This document shows, piece by piece, positions 6,547 to 12,817 of a stretch of 13,633 bases of DNA. How positions within the stretch are numbered: the stretch's first letter is position 1; each line of letters begins with the position of its first letter. A program made the position numbers and the translations under genes. The notes under the pieces were generated by a model. That model made no database searches. It saw only the letters and a list, made by a program, of their open reading frames with translations, and was not told where the DNA came from. The stretch covers positions 1 through 13,633 of the forward strand of contig JAEYXQ010000006.1 in assembly GCA_023431205.1 (NCBI GenBank), given 5' to 3'. The stretch is from Pseudomonadota bacterium (GTDB lineage: Bacteria > Pseudomonadota > Alphaproteobacteria > Rhizobiales > Devosiaceae).

Positions 6547-7652
6547 GAAACGAGACCCCGCTCTTCCAGCTGGCGGCGCATTTCCGAGCCGCGGTCGACA
6601 ACGGCGCCCGCCTCGCGGACCCAGTCGGCAAGCTCCTCGAGCGAATCTTCGAGCCGGTACTGCGGCTCGAAGCCGAGCAGTTCGCGCGCCTTGGAGATGT
6701 CGGCAAAGCAGTTCCGGATGTCGCCCGAACGCGCCTTGTTCATGATCTCGGGCTCGATTTCCGGCACGCCCATGGCGGTGGCGAGCAGCGTTGCCACCCG
6801 CTTGATCGGATAGGCGTTCCCGCTGCCGATATTGATGACGTGACCGGCGGCCGGACGCTGCTCCAGCGCCAGCCGGAAGGCCCGAGCGATGTCGCGAACG
6901 TGGACGAAGTCGCGCTGCTGTTCGCCATCCTCGAAGATCATCGGCGCCTGTCCGTTGGCGAGCCGCGAGGCGAAATTGGCGAGCACGCCGGTATAGGGGT
7001 TGGAGAGCGCCTGGCCCGGGCCGAAGACGTTGAACAGGCGCAGCGCCACGGCGTCGACATTGTAGGCCTCGCCGAAGATCAGCACTTCCTTTTCCTGCGC
7101 GTACTTGGTCAGCGCATAGATGGAGGCGAGATCGACCGGCTTCTGCTCGTCGGTGGCGACGGGGCGGAGGGCGCCACCGTCCGGATCGGTCGGGTTCCAC
7201 TGGCCCGCCTTGATCGCGGCGGGACGGCGGCGGATGGACGCCTGCCGGGTGCCGTCCTCGGAAAGATAGAGGCCCTCGCCATAAACGCTCATCGAGGACG
7301 CGACGACGATGCGCTTCACCCCGGAGTCGATCATGTTCTCGAGCAGCACGGCGGTGGCCAGATCATTGCCGCCGACATAGCGGGAGATCTCGTACATGGA
7401 CTGGCCGACGCCGACTTCGGCGGCGAGGTGGATCACACCTTCGACGCCCTCGAGCGCCTGCCTCACCAGGGCAGCGTCGCGGACATCGCCGCGGAGCACC
7501 TCTACCTCGGCCGGCATGGCCGGCACATTGCCGCCATGGACCTGTTCGACGAAGCTGTCGAGCACGCGCACCTGGTAGTTTTGCGCCAGCAGCTCATCGA
7601 CGACATATCGCCCGATAAAGCCGCATCCACCCGTGACGAGGACCTGTTTCAT
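6543..7652 (-). CDS. NAD-dependent SDR epimerase, dTDP-L-rhamnose 4-epimerase-like, 369 aa; first gene of the operon
   Basis: This extended SDR enzyme has the NAD-binding motif TGGCGFIG (residues 7-14; Cys replaces the common Ala). It also has SSMSVYGEGLY (119-129) and the catalytic YALTK (Y179, K183), then a conserved LFNVFGPGQALSNPYTGV segment (206-223). The SSMSVYGEG wording and the about 30-residue insertion before the catalytic Tyr (GALRPVATDEQKPVDLAS region) match the group annotated as dTDP-L-rhamnose 4-epimerase (WbiB-like), which would make dTDP-6-deoxy-L-talose. UDP-sugar 4-epimerisation remains possible. The ATG at 7652 has only a weak upstream AGGGG, about 10 bases away. It is the promoter-proximal gene of a six-gene operon whose control must lie in the divergent 7653-7982 region. 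Confidence 0.88.
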   Translation of the reverse strand: MKQVLVTGGCGFIGRYVVDELLAQNYQVRVLDSFVEQVHGGNVPAMPAEVEVLRGDVRDAALVRQALEGVEGVIHLAAEVGVGQSMYEISRYVGGNDLATAVLLENMIDSGVKRIVVASSMSVYGEGLYLSEDGTRQASIRRRPAAIKAGQWNPTDPDGGALRPVATDEQKPVDLASIYALTKYAQEKEVLIFGEAYNVDAVALRLFNVFGPGQALSNPYTGVLANFASRLANGQAPMIFEDGEQQRDFVHVRDIARAFRLALEQRPAAGHVINIGSGNAYPIKRVATLLATAMGVPEIEPEIMNKARSGDIRNCFADISKARELLGFEPQYRLEDSLEELADWVREAGAVVDRGSEMRRQLEERGLVS

Positions 7653-7909
7653 GTATGCCGACCCCTGAGGTAAGTACCTGACAGGAAGGCTCCAGCACGG
7701 CTGCAGTTCCGGCGGCCATGGGCGACCGCTGCGGGCTTATTGCGGGTCCGCTGGAGCAACAGGCAGAAACCCGCGGAATTCACATGGTGCAGCAAGCGCG
7801 CATCTGTGCTGCAACCGATCGGCGTTCTTATCATATGTTAAACTCGCCGCCGGCCGCTTCCGCCTTTTCAGGAGGTCGTGCGCCGCGTTCTCGCGCTCTT
7901 CCTGCTCAA

Positions 7910-7935
7910 GGAACCCCCGCCCCTGCGTTCATGTT
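7910..7935 (+). promoter_or_regulatory. Weak EcfG-type promoter candidate
   Basis: An exact GGAAC (7910-7914) is followed after 17 bases by TGTT (7932-7935), one base off the CGTT of the alphaproteobacterial EcfG consensus. It lies about 50 bases before the start codon at 7983. It could occur by chance and is listed as a candidate only. Confidence 0.22.
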
Positions 7936-7940
7936 GCTGG

Positions 7941-7962
7941 GTGGTACCGCGGAACCACGCGG
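7941..7962 (+). promoter_or_regulatory. Near-palindrome with two alternative hairpins in the probable leader
   Basis: GTGGTACCGCGGAACCAC (7941-7958) is palindromic except for one A-A pair (7946/7953), with CCGCGG at its centre. CCGCG (7947-7951) can instead pair with CGCGG (7958-7962) around GAACCA. It ends 24 bases before the start codon of the small protein gene. It could be an operator for a dimeric regulator or a leader RNA structure. Confidence 0.35.
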
Positions 7963-7982
7963 CATGGGCGAAGGAGCAAACG

Positions 7983-8243
7983 ATGAGCGAGTCCAGGACC
8001 ACCACGGATCATGACGAAATCCGCAAATGGGCAGAGGGTCGTGACGGCCATCCGGCCATGGTCGACACCAAGGGCGACGGCGGCATCCTGCGCATCGACT
8101 TCGGCGAGCCCGAGGAGTCCCTGAAGCAGATTTCCTGGGATGAATTCTTCGAGATCTTCGACAAGAACAAGCTGGCCTTCCTCTACCAGGACAAGACCAA
8201 GGATGGCGGCAAGAGCCGCTTCAACAAGTTCGTCGAACGCTGA
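7983..8243 (+). CDS. Small conserved acidic protein of unknown function, 86 aa
   Basis: This is an 86-residue soluble protein with no signal peptide or membrane segment. It begins MSESRTTTDHDEIRKWAEGR and continues with a GILRIDFGEPEESLKQISWD core and an EFFEIFDKNKLAFLYQDK segment. The end is RFNKFVER. This pattern (TTTDHDEIRxWAExR...ILRIDF...ISWxEFFExFD...LAxLYQD) is, from memory, a widespread small family, often labelled 'hypothetical' or mislabelled '1,4-alpha-glucan branching enzyme'; it is far too short to be that enzyme. The start at 7983 is chosen because AAGGAG (7971-7976) lies 6 bases upstream; a longer in-frame extension to 7878 has no such support. It is followed after 12 bases by the MDR dehydrogenase gene, so it may be the first gene of that operon. 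The function is unknown. Confidence 0.85.
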   Translation: MSESRTTTDHDEIRKWAEGRDGHPAMVDTKGDGGILRIDFGEPEESLKQISWDEFFEIFDKNKLAFLYQDKTKDGGKSRFNKFVER

Positions 8244-8255
8244 GCGGAGGCGGTC

Positions 8256-9239
8256 ATGAACTATGTTGTGGCGCCGACCGGCGTGATGTCCGCAGCCGTG
8301 GTCACCGGACCCGGCGAGATGGTGGTCGAAACCCATGCCGTCCCGGAGCCCGGCCCCGGGCAGGTGCGCGTGAAGCTCGAAGGGTGCGGGGTCTGCGCCT
8401 CGAACCTGACCCCTTGGGCCGGCCCCGAGTGGATGAAATTCCCGACCGAACCCGGCGGCCTCGGCCATGAAGGCTGGGGCGTCGTCGATGCCGTGGGCGA
8501 AGGGGTGACCGAGATCGGCGTGGGCGACCGCGTTGCCGCCCTCTCCTACCACAGCTACGCCACCCACGACGTGGCGGACGCCACCGCGGTGGTGAAGCTC
8601 CCGCCTGAACTCGATGGCGTCGCCTTCCCCGGCGAGCCGCTCGGCTGCGCCATGAACATCTTCAAGCGCTCGGGCATCAAAGCGGGCAACACCGTCGCCA
8701 TTGTCGGCATCGGCTTTCTGGGCGCGCTGCTGATCCAGCTCGCGCGCGGCGCCGGTGCCCGCGTCATCGCCATTGCGCGGCGGCAGACCGCCCTCGATCT
8801 CGCCGGTGAACTCGGCGCCGAAACCATCACCATGGACGATCACTGGCGGATCATCGAAGAGGTCAAGCAGAAGACCGGCGGGGTGTTCTGCGATGTGGTC
8901 ATAGAAGCGGTGGGCAAGCAGTGGCCGCTGGACCTTGCTGCCGAACTCACCAGGGAGCGCGGCCGGCTGGTGATCGCCGGCTACCACCAGGACGGTCCCC
9001 GCCAGGTCAACATGCAGATGTGGAACTGGCGTGGCCTCGATGTCATCAACGCCCATGAGCGCGAACAGGCGGTCTATGTCCAGGGTATCCGCGACGCTGT
9101 GGAAGCGGTGAAGGATGGCCGCCTCGATCCGTCGCGGCTCTACACCCACACCTATTCGCTGGACCAGTTGGGGGAGGCGCTCAACGCCACCCGCGACCGT
9201 CCCGACGGCTTCCTCAAGGCGCTGGTCATCTACCCATGA
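8256..9239 (+). CDS. Zinc-type alcohol dehydrogenase-like (MDR) oxidoreductase, 327 aa
   Basis: This is a medium-chain dehydrogenase/reductase, probably cytoplasmic and NAD(P)-dependent. The N-terminal GroES-like domain carries GCGVCASN (residues 43-50; C47 is in the position of the catalytic zinc ligand) and GHEGWG (70-75; H71 and E72). The four-Cys structural-zinc loop of classical alcohol dehydrogenases is absent. The Rossmann domain has GIGFLG (151-156). At 327 residues it is slightly shorter than typical alcohol dehydrogenases (about 340-380). GGAGG lies 5 bases before the ATG. The stop overlaps the next gene, a Gfo/Idh/MocA oxidoreductase, by four bases. In some polysaccharide loci these two domains are fused as a 'bi-domain oxidoreductase', so the two probably act together on a sugar or polyol-derived substrate. 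The substrate is not identifiable. Confidence 0.92.
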   Translation: MNYVVAPTGVMSAAVVTGPGEMVVETHAVPEPGPGQVRVKLEGCGVCASNLTPWAGPEWMKFPTEPGGLGHEGWGVVDAVGEGVTEIGVGDRVAALSYHSYATHDVADATAVVKLPPELDGVAFPGEPLGCAMNIFKRSGIKAGNTVAIVGIGFLGALLIQLARGAGARVIAIARRQTALDLAGELGAETITMDDHWRIIEEVKQKTGGVFCDVVIEAVGKQWPLDLAAELTRERGRLVIAGYHQDGPRQVNMQMWNWRGLDVINAHEREQAVYVQGIRDAVEAVKDGRLDPSRLYTHTYSLDQLGEALNATRDRPDGFLKALVIYP

Positions 9240-10255
9240 GCGGGGCGACACAGCAAAAACCCGCGGCCACAGTGCGGCCGCGGGTGGGTTTTCTCGGAAC
9301 CGGACGCATCGGGCTGTTCCGCATGCAGTCGCTGGCCGATACGGGCCTGGTCGAAGCCGCCATGGTTGCCGATCCGTCGCCGGAGATGCGTGAAGCCGCC
9401 CTGAAGATCGCCCCGGAGGCGGAGGTCGCCAGTTCGCTCGAGGACCTGCTTTCTGCCGGGCTCGACGCCATCGTCATCGCCACCCCCAGCGCACTCCACG
9501 CGGAGCAGTCGATCGCCGCCTTCGAGGCCGGGCTCTCGGTGTTCTGCCAGAAGCCGCTGGGGCGAACGGAGGCGGAAGTGCGCGCCGTGGTCGACGCCGC
9601 CCGCGCCGCGGATCGCCTGCTGGGGGTCGACTTCTCCTACCGGCACACCGCCGGCATGCAGCGCATCCGCGAACTGGTGAGTGCCGGCACGCTCGGGCAG
9701 GTGTTTGCCGCCGACCTCGTGTTCCACAACGCCTATGGCCCCGACAAGCCGTGGTTCTTCGACAAGGCGCTCTCGGGCGGCGGCGCCGCCATGGACCTCG
9801 GTTGCCACCTCGTCGATCTCGCTCTGTGGACCCTGGGGTGTCCCGAGGTCACCGATGTGTCGGGGCGGCTGGTGCGGAAGGGCCATCCCATCCGAAACGA
9901 CAGCGACGACGTGGAAGACTACGCCTCCGCCACCTTCATGCTGGCGAGCGGCACCGAGGTTCGCATCGCCTGCTCCTGGCACCTGCATGCGGGCCGCGAT
10001 GCCGTGATCGGCGCCGACTTCTACGGCACCCAGGGCGGCGCCAGCTTCGGCAATGTCGGTGGCTCGTTCATGGACTTCCGGGCCGACCACCATACCGGCA
10101 CCGGCACCCGGCAGCTTGCCGCGCCACCGCAGGACTGGATGGGCGGTGCTATCACGCAATGGGCCGGGCAACTGGCGGCGGGCAAGGGCTTTGATCCGGC
10201 AGCGGAGGAATTCGTCACGGTGGCGAATGTCCTCGACCGCATCTACGCCCGGTAA
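9236..10255 (+). CDS. Gfo/Idh/MocA family NAD(P)-dependent oxidoreductase, 339 aa
   Basis: The N-terminal Rossmann fold carries GFLGTGRIG (residues 18-26), followed by the family's EKP-type motif here written CQKPLG (104-109; K106 is the catalytic Lys and Gln replaces the usual Glu). The C-terminal alpha/beta domain has GGGAAMDLGCHLVDLALW (181-198), containing the conserved D187 and H191. Family members oxidise or reduce sugars, inositols or nucleotide sugars; in surface-polysaccharide loci they often make 3-keto or 2-keto sugar intermediates. The length is normal for the family. The start overlaps the MDR gene stop (ATGA), indicating stoichiometric production of both enzymes. The exact substrate is unknown; the context points to nucleotide-sugar supply for the polysaccharide. 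Confidence 0.93.
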   Translation: MSGATQQKPAATVRPRVGFLGTGRIGLFRMQSLADTGLVEAAMVADPSPEMREAALKIAPEAEVASSLEDLLSAGLDAIVIATPSALHAEQSIAAFEAGLSVFCQKPLGRTEAEVRAVVDAARAADRLLGVDFSYRHTAGMQRIRELVSAGTLGQVFAADLVFHNAYGPDKPWFFDKALSGGGAAMDLGCHLVDLALWTLGCPEVTDVSGRLVRKGHPIRNDSDDVEDYASATFMLASGTEVRIACSWHLHAGRDAVIGADFYGTQGGASFGNVGGSFMDFRADHHTGTGTRQLAAPPQDWMGGAITQWAGQLAAGKGFDPAAEEFVTVANVLDRIYAR

Positions 10256-10263
10256 CCGCGTTC

Positions 10264-11325
10264 ATGGCTGAGATCGGCATCCTCACTTTCCACCGCTGCA
10301 TCAACTACGGATCCTACTGGCAGGCGCGCTGCCTGACGGAAGGCCTCAGGCGGCGGGGCTTTGATGCCGTGCTGCTCGACCACCACTCCGACGCCATCAA
10401 CCGACAGGAGTGGCGCTGCGCCCTGCGGCCGGTACCCGGCGCCTGGGGCGAGCGGGACGACCGCGAACTCTATGCCCGCAAGGCGCGCAAGTTCTTCGCC
10501 GCTTTCGGGCAACTGCCGCGGTCGCAGCCGTTCGGGCTCGATAGCCCGGAGGACGCCGACGTGGTCGATCTGGTGCTGGTGGGCAGCGACGAGGTGTGGA
10601 ACCCCCGTCATCCCTGGTATGGCGGGCAGTCGATCTTTTATGGCGAAGGGCTCAGGGCCGGCAGCCGCGCCTCCTATGCCGCCAGCTTCGGCAATCACTC
10701 CGCCACCAGCGGGCTCGAAGCCGCCTGGATCGAAAAGCTCAAGGCGTTCCACCACGTCTCCGTCCGCGATGCCAATTCGCGGCGGATCGTTACCGATGCG
10801 CTCGAGTTCAACCCGGCGCTGGTGCTCGATCCGGTGCTGCAGTTCGCCGACGTGATCGACTACCAGCCGGTCGACGATGGCGCGCCCTATATCGCCGTCT
10901 ATGGCCACGATTTTCCCGAGTGGTTCCAGCAGCGCGTGCGCACGTGGGCGGCCGAGAACGGGCGTCGCGTCATCAGCATCGGCTACCGCAACTGGTGGGT
11001 GGACGAGCACTGGATCGAAGCGGGTCCCGAGGAGTTCGCCGCCTTCATCGCCGCCTCCGATGCGGTGGCCACCAATTTCTTCCATGGCTGCGTGTTCGCG
11101 CTGGTCAACGGCAAGCCCCTGGCGACGACACCGTCGGACTACCGCTTCAACAAGGTCCGTGACCTCACCGCGGCCCTCGGCGCCCAGCGGCACCTACTTG
11201 CCGAGCACACGCCGACCGACGTGTTCCACCAGGCGCTCAGCACTGCCCCCGATCGCGCGGTTAGTCGCCGAATCACTCAGTTGCGCCAGCAATCCGATGC
11301 CTATCTCGACCATGTCCTCGGCTGA
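10264..11325 (+). CDS. Polysaccharide pyruvyl transferase family protein, 353 aa
   Basis: The protein matches the polysaccharide pyruvyl transferase family (PF04230 type), which moves pyruvate from phosphoenolpyruvate to a sugar as a ketal. Recognisable blocks are ILTFHRCINYGSYWQA (residues 6-21), GSDEVWNPRHPWY (107-119), SYAASFG (137-143), SVRD (166-169), LVLDPVL (186-192) and ATNFFHGCVFALVNGKPL near the C-terminus, all in family order. The length is typical. It starts 8 bases after the Gfo/Idh stop, with no strong Shine-Dalgarno, and its 3' end overlaps the FrhB-like gene. Pyruvyl ketals give polysaccharides a negative charge, so an acidic polymer is predicted. Some family members act on other substrates, so the reaction is inferred from the family. 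Confidence 0.9.
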   Translation: MAEIGILTFHRCINYGSYWQARCLTEGLRRRGFDAVLLDHHSDAINRQEWRCALRPVPGAWGERDDRELYARKARKFFAAFGQLPRSQPFGLDSPEDADVVDLVLVGSDEVWNPRHPWYGGQSIFYGEGLRAGSRASYAASFGNHSATSGLEAAWIEKLKAFHHVSVRDANSRRIVTDALEFNPALVLDPVLQFADVIDYQPVDDGAPYIAVYGHDFPEWFQQRVRTWAAENGRRVISIGYRNWWVDEHWIEAGPEEFAAFIAASDAVATNFFHGCVFALVNGKPLATTPSDYRFNKVRDLTAALGAQRHLLAEHTPTDVFHQALSTAPDRAVSRRITQLRQQSDAYLDHVLG

Positions 11326-12673
11326 GTTCACCCGCCCTGCCGACGTCGTGCGCGCCGGTCTCTGCATCGGCTGCGGCGCCTGCGCGGCCCAGAGCGGCGG
11401 CACCATGGGGTTCGACCCATTCGCGCAGCTCAAGCCGCAAGGCCAGTGGACCGAGCAGCCCAATCCGCTGCTGGCGCGGACCTGCCCGTTCTCGGCCAGC
11501 ATTCCCAACGAGGACCAGATCGCCACCGAGCTGTTCCCGGCACCTGGGAAAGCGGATGGCCGCATCGGCCGCTTCGAGGCCGCCTATGTGGGAGCCGTCG
11601 CAGAGGGCGAGTATCGCGCCAATGGCAGCTCGGGCGGGCTGGTGTCATGGGTCGCCGCAGAGCTGCTGCGGCAGGGCCTCGTCGACGGCGTCGCCCATGT
11701 TGCCCCCGGCGGCGACGGGCGGTTCTTCCGCTACCGCATCTCGCGCAGCGTCGAGCAGGTCAGCGAAGGCGCCAAGTCCCGCTACTATCCGGTCGAAATG
11801 TCCGAGGTGCTGGCGGAAATCGCCGCCACGCCGGGCCGCTATGCCGTGGTGGGCGTACCGTGCTTCATCAAGGCGATAAACCTTCTCCGCCGCGACGATC
11901 CGGTCCTTGCCGAGCGCATCCGCTACACGCTCGGCCTGTTCTGCGGCCACATGAAGAGCGCCCGGCTGGTGGAAAGCTTCGCCTGGCAACTCGGCGCCCC
12001 GCTCGAGGACGTCGCCCGCCCGGAATACCGGCTGAAGAACCCGGACCGCCCCGCGAGCTGGTACACCGCCCACCTCACCCTCAAGGACGGCAGCACCCGC
12101 CAGCAGGACTGGTGGCATCTGTGCGATGGCGACTGGGGCGCCGGCTTCTTCATGAACGCCCCCTGCAATCTCTGTGACGACGTGATGGCGGAGACGGCCG
12201 ACATCGCCTTCGGCGACGCTTGGGTGGAGCCCTATTCCTCGGATGGCCGCGGCACCAATGTGGTGATCGTGCGCTCGCCGGAACTGCACGAGATCGTCCG
12301 CAACGCGGTCACCCGAAGCCGCCTGGAGCTGTTGCCCGTCGACGCCGACTTCATTGCCAACACCCAGGCCGCGGGCCTCCGTCAACGCCGCGAAGGCCTC
12401 GCCTACCGCCTCACCTGGCGCCGCTACCGTCATTCCCCCCCCAAGCGCGTCACCGCCAGCGCCAACCTGCCGCTCAAGCGCAAACTGATCTACCGGCTGC
12501 GCCACCACATCTCCGCCGGCAGCCACCGCATGGCCCGGCTCGCCCACCGCACCGGCCGGCCGGCGATCTATGTGCGCTGGGCGCAAGCCATGCTGGGGCT
12601 CTACGGCGCCGTCACCTATGGCCGAGGCCGGCTGGGCCAGGCACTGAAGCGGATTGGGCTCGGGGGGAACTGA
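11312..12673 (+). CDS. FrhB-like iron-sulfur/flavin protein (coenzyme F420 hydrogenase/dehydrogenase beta-subunit family), 453 aa
   Basis: This protein resembles FrhB (PF04422/PF04432 type). The N-terminus has a C-x2-C-x2-C run, LCIGCGACAA (C18, C21, C24), with a fourth Cys in RTCPF (C58), fitting one 4Fe-4S cluster. Further family features are GSSGGLVSW (105-113), GVPCFIKAI (181-189), LFCGHMKS (209-216), PCNLC (C285, C288) and ADIAFGDAW (296-304). A basic C-terminal tail of about 90 residues follows the core. In the family these sites bind FAD and iron-sulfur and move electrons; there is no evidence here that F420 is used. The chosen ATG (11312) overlaps the pyruvyl transferase by 14 bases; an in-frame ATG at 11297 is the alternative and neither has a clear Shine-Dalgarno. 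Relatives are common in polysaccharide loci, where their role is unresolved. Confidence 0.87.
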   Translation: MSSAEFTRPADVVRAGLCIGCGACAAQSGGTMGFDPFAQLKPQGQWTEQPNPLLARTCPFSASIPNEDQIATELFPAPGKADGRIGRFEAAYVGAVAEGEYRANGSSGGLVSWVAAELLRQGLVDGVAHVAPGGDGRFFRYRISRSVEQVSEGAKSRYYPVEMSEVLAEIAATPGRYAVVGVPCFIKAINLLRRDDPVLAERIRYTLGLFCGHMKSARLVESFAWQLGAPLEDVARPEYRLKNPDRPASWYTAHLTLKDGSTRQQDWWHLCDGDWGAGFFMNAPCNLCDDVMAETADIAFGDAWVEPYSSDGRGTNVVIVRSPELHEIVRNAVTRSRLELLPVDADFIANTQAAGLRQRREGLAYRLTWRRYRHSPPKRVTASANLPLKRKLIYRLRHHISAGSHRMARLAHRTGRPAIYVRWAQAMLGLYGAVTYGRGRLGQALKRIGLGGN

Positions 12674-12693
12674 CCGGATCCGGGCCCCTTCGC

Positions 12694-12790
12694 TCCCTCC
12701 CCCCTTTGAGGGGGAGGGCCGGGGTGGGGGGTCGCGCGGTGCATCACCGATAGACCCCCTCCCTCGATCCCTCCCCTCAAGGGGGAGGGA
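12694..12790. repeat. Inverted pair of REP-like GC-rich hairpins
   Basis: Two copies of one unit lie head to head between convergent genes. Copy 1 has a 9-bp stem, CCCTCCCCC (12695-12703) and GGGGGAGGG (12710-12718), followed by a G-run to 12731. Copy 2 is its inverse: a C-run (12755-12763), then CCCTCCCC (12769-12776) and GGGGAGGG (12782-12789). The two copies can also pair with each other into one large hairpin around 12733-12751. The layout matches dispersed REP/BIME-type intergenic repeats and could act as a two-way transcription terminator. No other copy is in this window. Confidence 0.75.
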
Positions 12791-12817
12791 ACACACCACC
12801 CCGCATTCTCGAAATAT

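Larger units (their letters stand above)
7653..7982. promoter_or_regulatory. Divergent intergenic region controlling both polysaccharide operons
   Basis: These 330 bases separate two divergent operons, so both promoters should lie here. Visible elements are: an imperfect palindrome AGGTAAGTACCT (7668-7679) 16 bases upstream of the minus-strand start; an AT-rich patch (about 7823-7843, TTCTTATCATATGTTAAAC) that stands out in GC-rich DNA and could be a -10 region or a regulator site; a weak EcfG-like element near 7910; and an 18-bp near-palindrome at 7941-7958. No convincing full sigma-70 promoter or riboswitch could be identified by eye, and short frames here do not look coding. Confidence 0.5.

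Noticed and set aside
7685..7710. Minus-strand EcfG-like promoter for the epimerase operon (GGAAC at 7710-7706)
   Set aside because: The -35 match is exact but the base positions 16-17 away read CCTT, not CGTT, so it is no better than chance.
7878..7982. In-frame extension of the small acidic protein to an upstream start at 7878
   Set aside because: The extra residues are Arg/Pro/Cys-rich and unlike the family start, and AAGGAG is placed correctly for the ATG at 7983.
7929..9251. Long minus-strand open frame (440 codons) opposite the small protein and MDR genes
   Set aside because: The translation is rich in His, Gly and Asp without any family pattern, while the plus strand has clear motifs, ribosome binding sites and overlaps. 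It is an antisense shadow.
11312..12673. True F420-dependent hydrogenase subunit
   Set aside because: No hydrogenase large or small subunit, and no F420 biosynthesis genes, are nearby. The family name reflects homology only; context points to polysaccharide modification.
12694..12790. CRISPR-like repeat array
   Set aside because: There are only two copies, in inverted orientation, with no regular spacers; a REP-like hairpin pair explains them.
11645..12799. Minus-strand open frame of 384 codons opposite the FrhB-like gene
   Set aside because: It runs through the REP-like repeat and has no recognisable domain; the plus strand carries intact cysteine and GDAW motifs.
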